Assembly (NCBI GenBank): GCA_903864505.1
Contig: CAIPGC010000025.1
Location: 1 to 56,882, forward strand
Reading direction: 5' to 3'
DNA: 56,882 nucleotides
Origin: an uncultured beta proteobacterium
Lineage (GTDB): Bacteria > Pseudomonadota > Gammaproteobacteria > Burkholderiales > Burkholderiaceae_C
The position numbers and the translations under genes are program-made. Every line of letters begins with the position of its first letter. Within the stretch, counting starts at the first letter, position 1. Below are positions 56,586-56,882 of this stretch, one piece after another. The notes beneath the pieces are model-generated. The model saw only the letters and a program-made list of their open reading frames with translations. It had not been told where the DNA came from and did not search any database.

Positions 56586-56882
56586 AGCAAACGGCAGTAC
56601 GCACGTGCATACGTACAGTTGTCAGAAGCAGAGTGTTTGGCGCTTTCAACCCTTGACAACGGCAGGGGACTAGACATTTGCAAGCGAAACTGCCTTCCGC
56701 TTGAAGACCTTTACCGGTTCGAGGGTGCCGCAATGCAGATGAGCACAAAAAAGTTATTCCCTTCGCTATCCGCGCAAACCATTGATTTTGTTGAAGATTC
56801 TTCGATAGGACCGCTTTGGTCTGTCTGAAGAATTTGTACTTCGCACCTTCACGATCCCACCCCATTTCTCAGATCGAAGTGC
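56586..56882. other. Window end without a supported gene
   Basis: These 297 nt carry only short overlapping frames. One of 69 codons on the plus strand (56619-56828) has no ribosome site or recognisable motif, so I do not call it. No terminator with a clear U tract follows the transporter gene. Confidence 0.4.

Noticed and set aside
56619..56828. 69-codon plus-strand frame near the window end
   Set aside because: No ribosome site, motif or neighbour support; length is within chance expectation.

Overview
This 56.9 kb window looks like a chromosomal segment of a betaproteobacterium of the order Burkholderiales, most likely family Comamonadaceae (Rhodoferax/Polaromonas-like). The reasons are the gene order (the rne / rluC / maf / yceD-rpmF-plsX-fab block, the algZ-algR / argH / hemCDXY neighbourhood, the fab genes running into rpoE-rseA-rseB-degP), the moderately high GC, and a short interspersed repeat of a kind I recall from Comamonadaceae genomes (from memory, unverified). 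The window is almost entirely core genome. I see no tRNA, rRNA, insertion sequence, prophage, CRISPR array, toxin-antitoxin pair or obvious defence island.

Layout. (1) 1-9520, all minus strand: yceD-rpmF-plsX-fabH-fabD-fabG-acpP-fabF, then a small unknown membrane protein, then the envelope-stress set rpoE-rseA-rseB and the start of a DegP/MucD protease cut by the window edge. Fatty-acid synthesis and the sigma-E regulon run head to tail with overlapping or abutting genes. (2) 9545-17575: maf and an RsmI-like methyltransferase on plus; sppA, a Rieske protein, a Gph-like phosphatase and rluC on minus; then a roughly 490-nt leader and rne on plus, closed by a clear intrinsic terminator. (3) 17605-24095, minus: an HD-GYP phosphodiesterase, a degenerate GGDEF protein, and hemY-hemX-hemD-hemC. 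(4) 24138-33067: ppc, an M16 metalloprotease, an AlgZ/AlgR-like two-component pair and argH. (5) 33119-42742, plus: a bacterial alpha-2-macroglobulin with an intact thioester motif, a lipoprotein of unknown function and penicillin-binding protein 1C. (6) 42733-51187: an orphan GspE/PilB-type ATPase, an FMN-dependent lactate/2-hydroxyacid dehydrogenase, an EF-G-like GTPase with an altered G3 motif, a DinB polymerase with an insertion, and a fused APH-like/AAA kinase. (7) 51051-56585: an HDOD protein and a PAS-GGDEF-EAL protein that overlap by ATGA, a small unknown gene, a secreted unknown protein and an EamA/DMT exporter.

The genes join several ordinary systems: lipid and envelope biogenesis (fab genes, sigma-E control, SppA, DegP, A2M/PBP1C), RNA metabolism (RNase E, RluC, L32, RsmI-like), tetrapyrrole synthesis, and c-di-GMP signalling at two loci. 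I found no convincing undescribed multi-gene system. The points most worth a second look are a short repeat family (17-nt imperfect palindrome plus a roughly 40-nt tail) that has entered coding sequence in hemD and pbpC, apparently supplying part of the PBP1C membrane anchor; a terminator-like hairpin inside the long rne leader; a strong hairpin between rpmF and plsX; an EF-G paralogue with Tyr in place of the catalytic His; and a GGDQF protein with an intact c-di-GMP I-site.

All names come from reading motifs and gene order by eye, without database searches. Several first codons are uncertain and are flagged.
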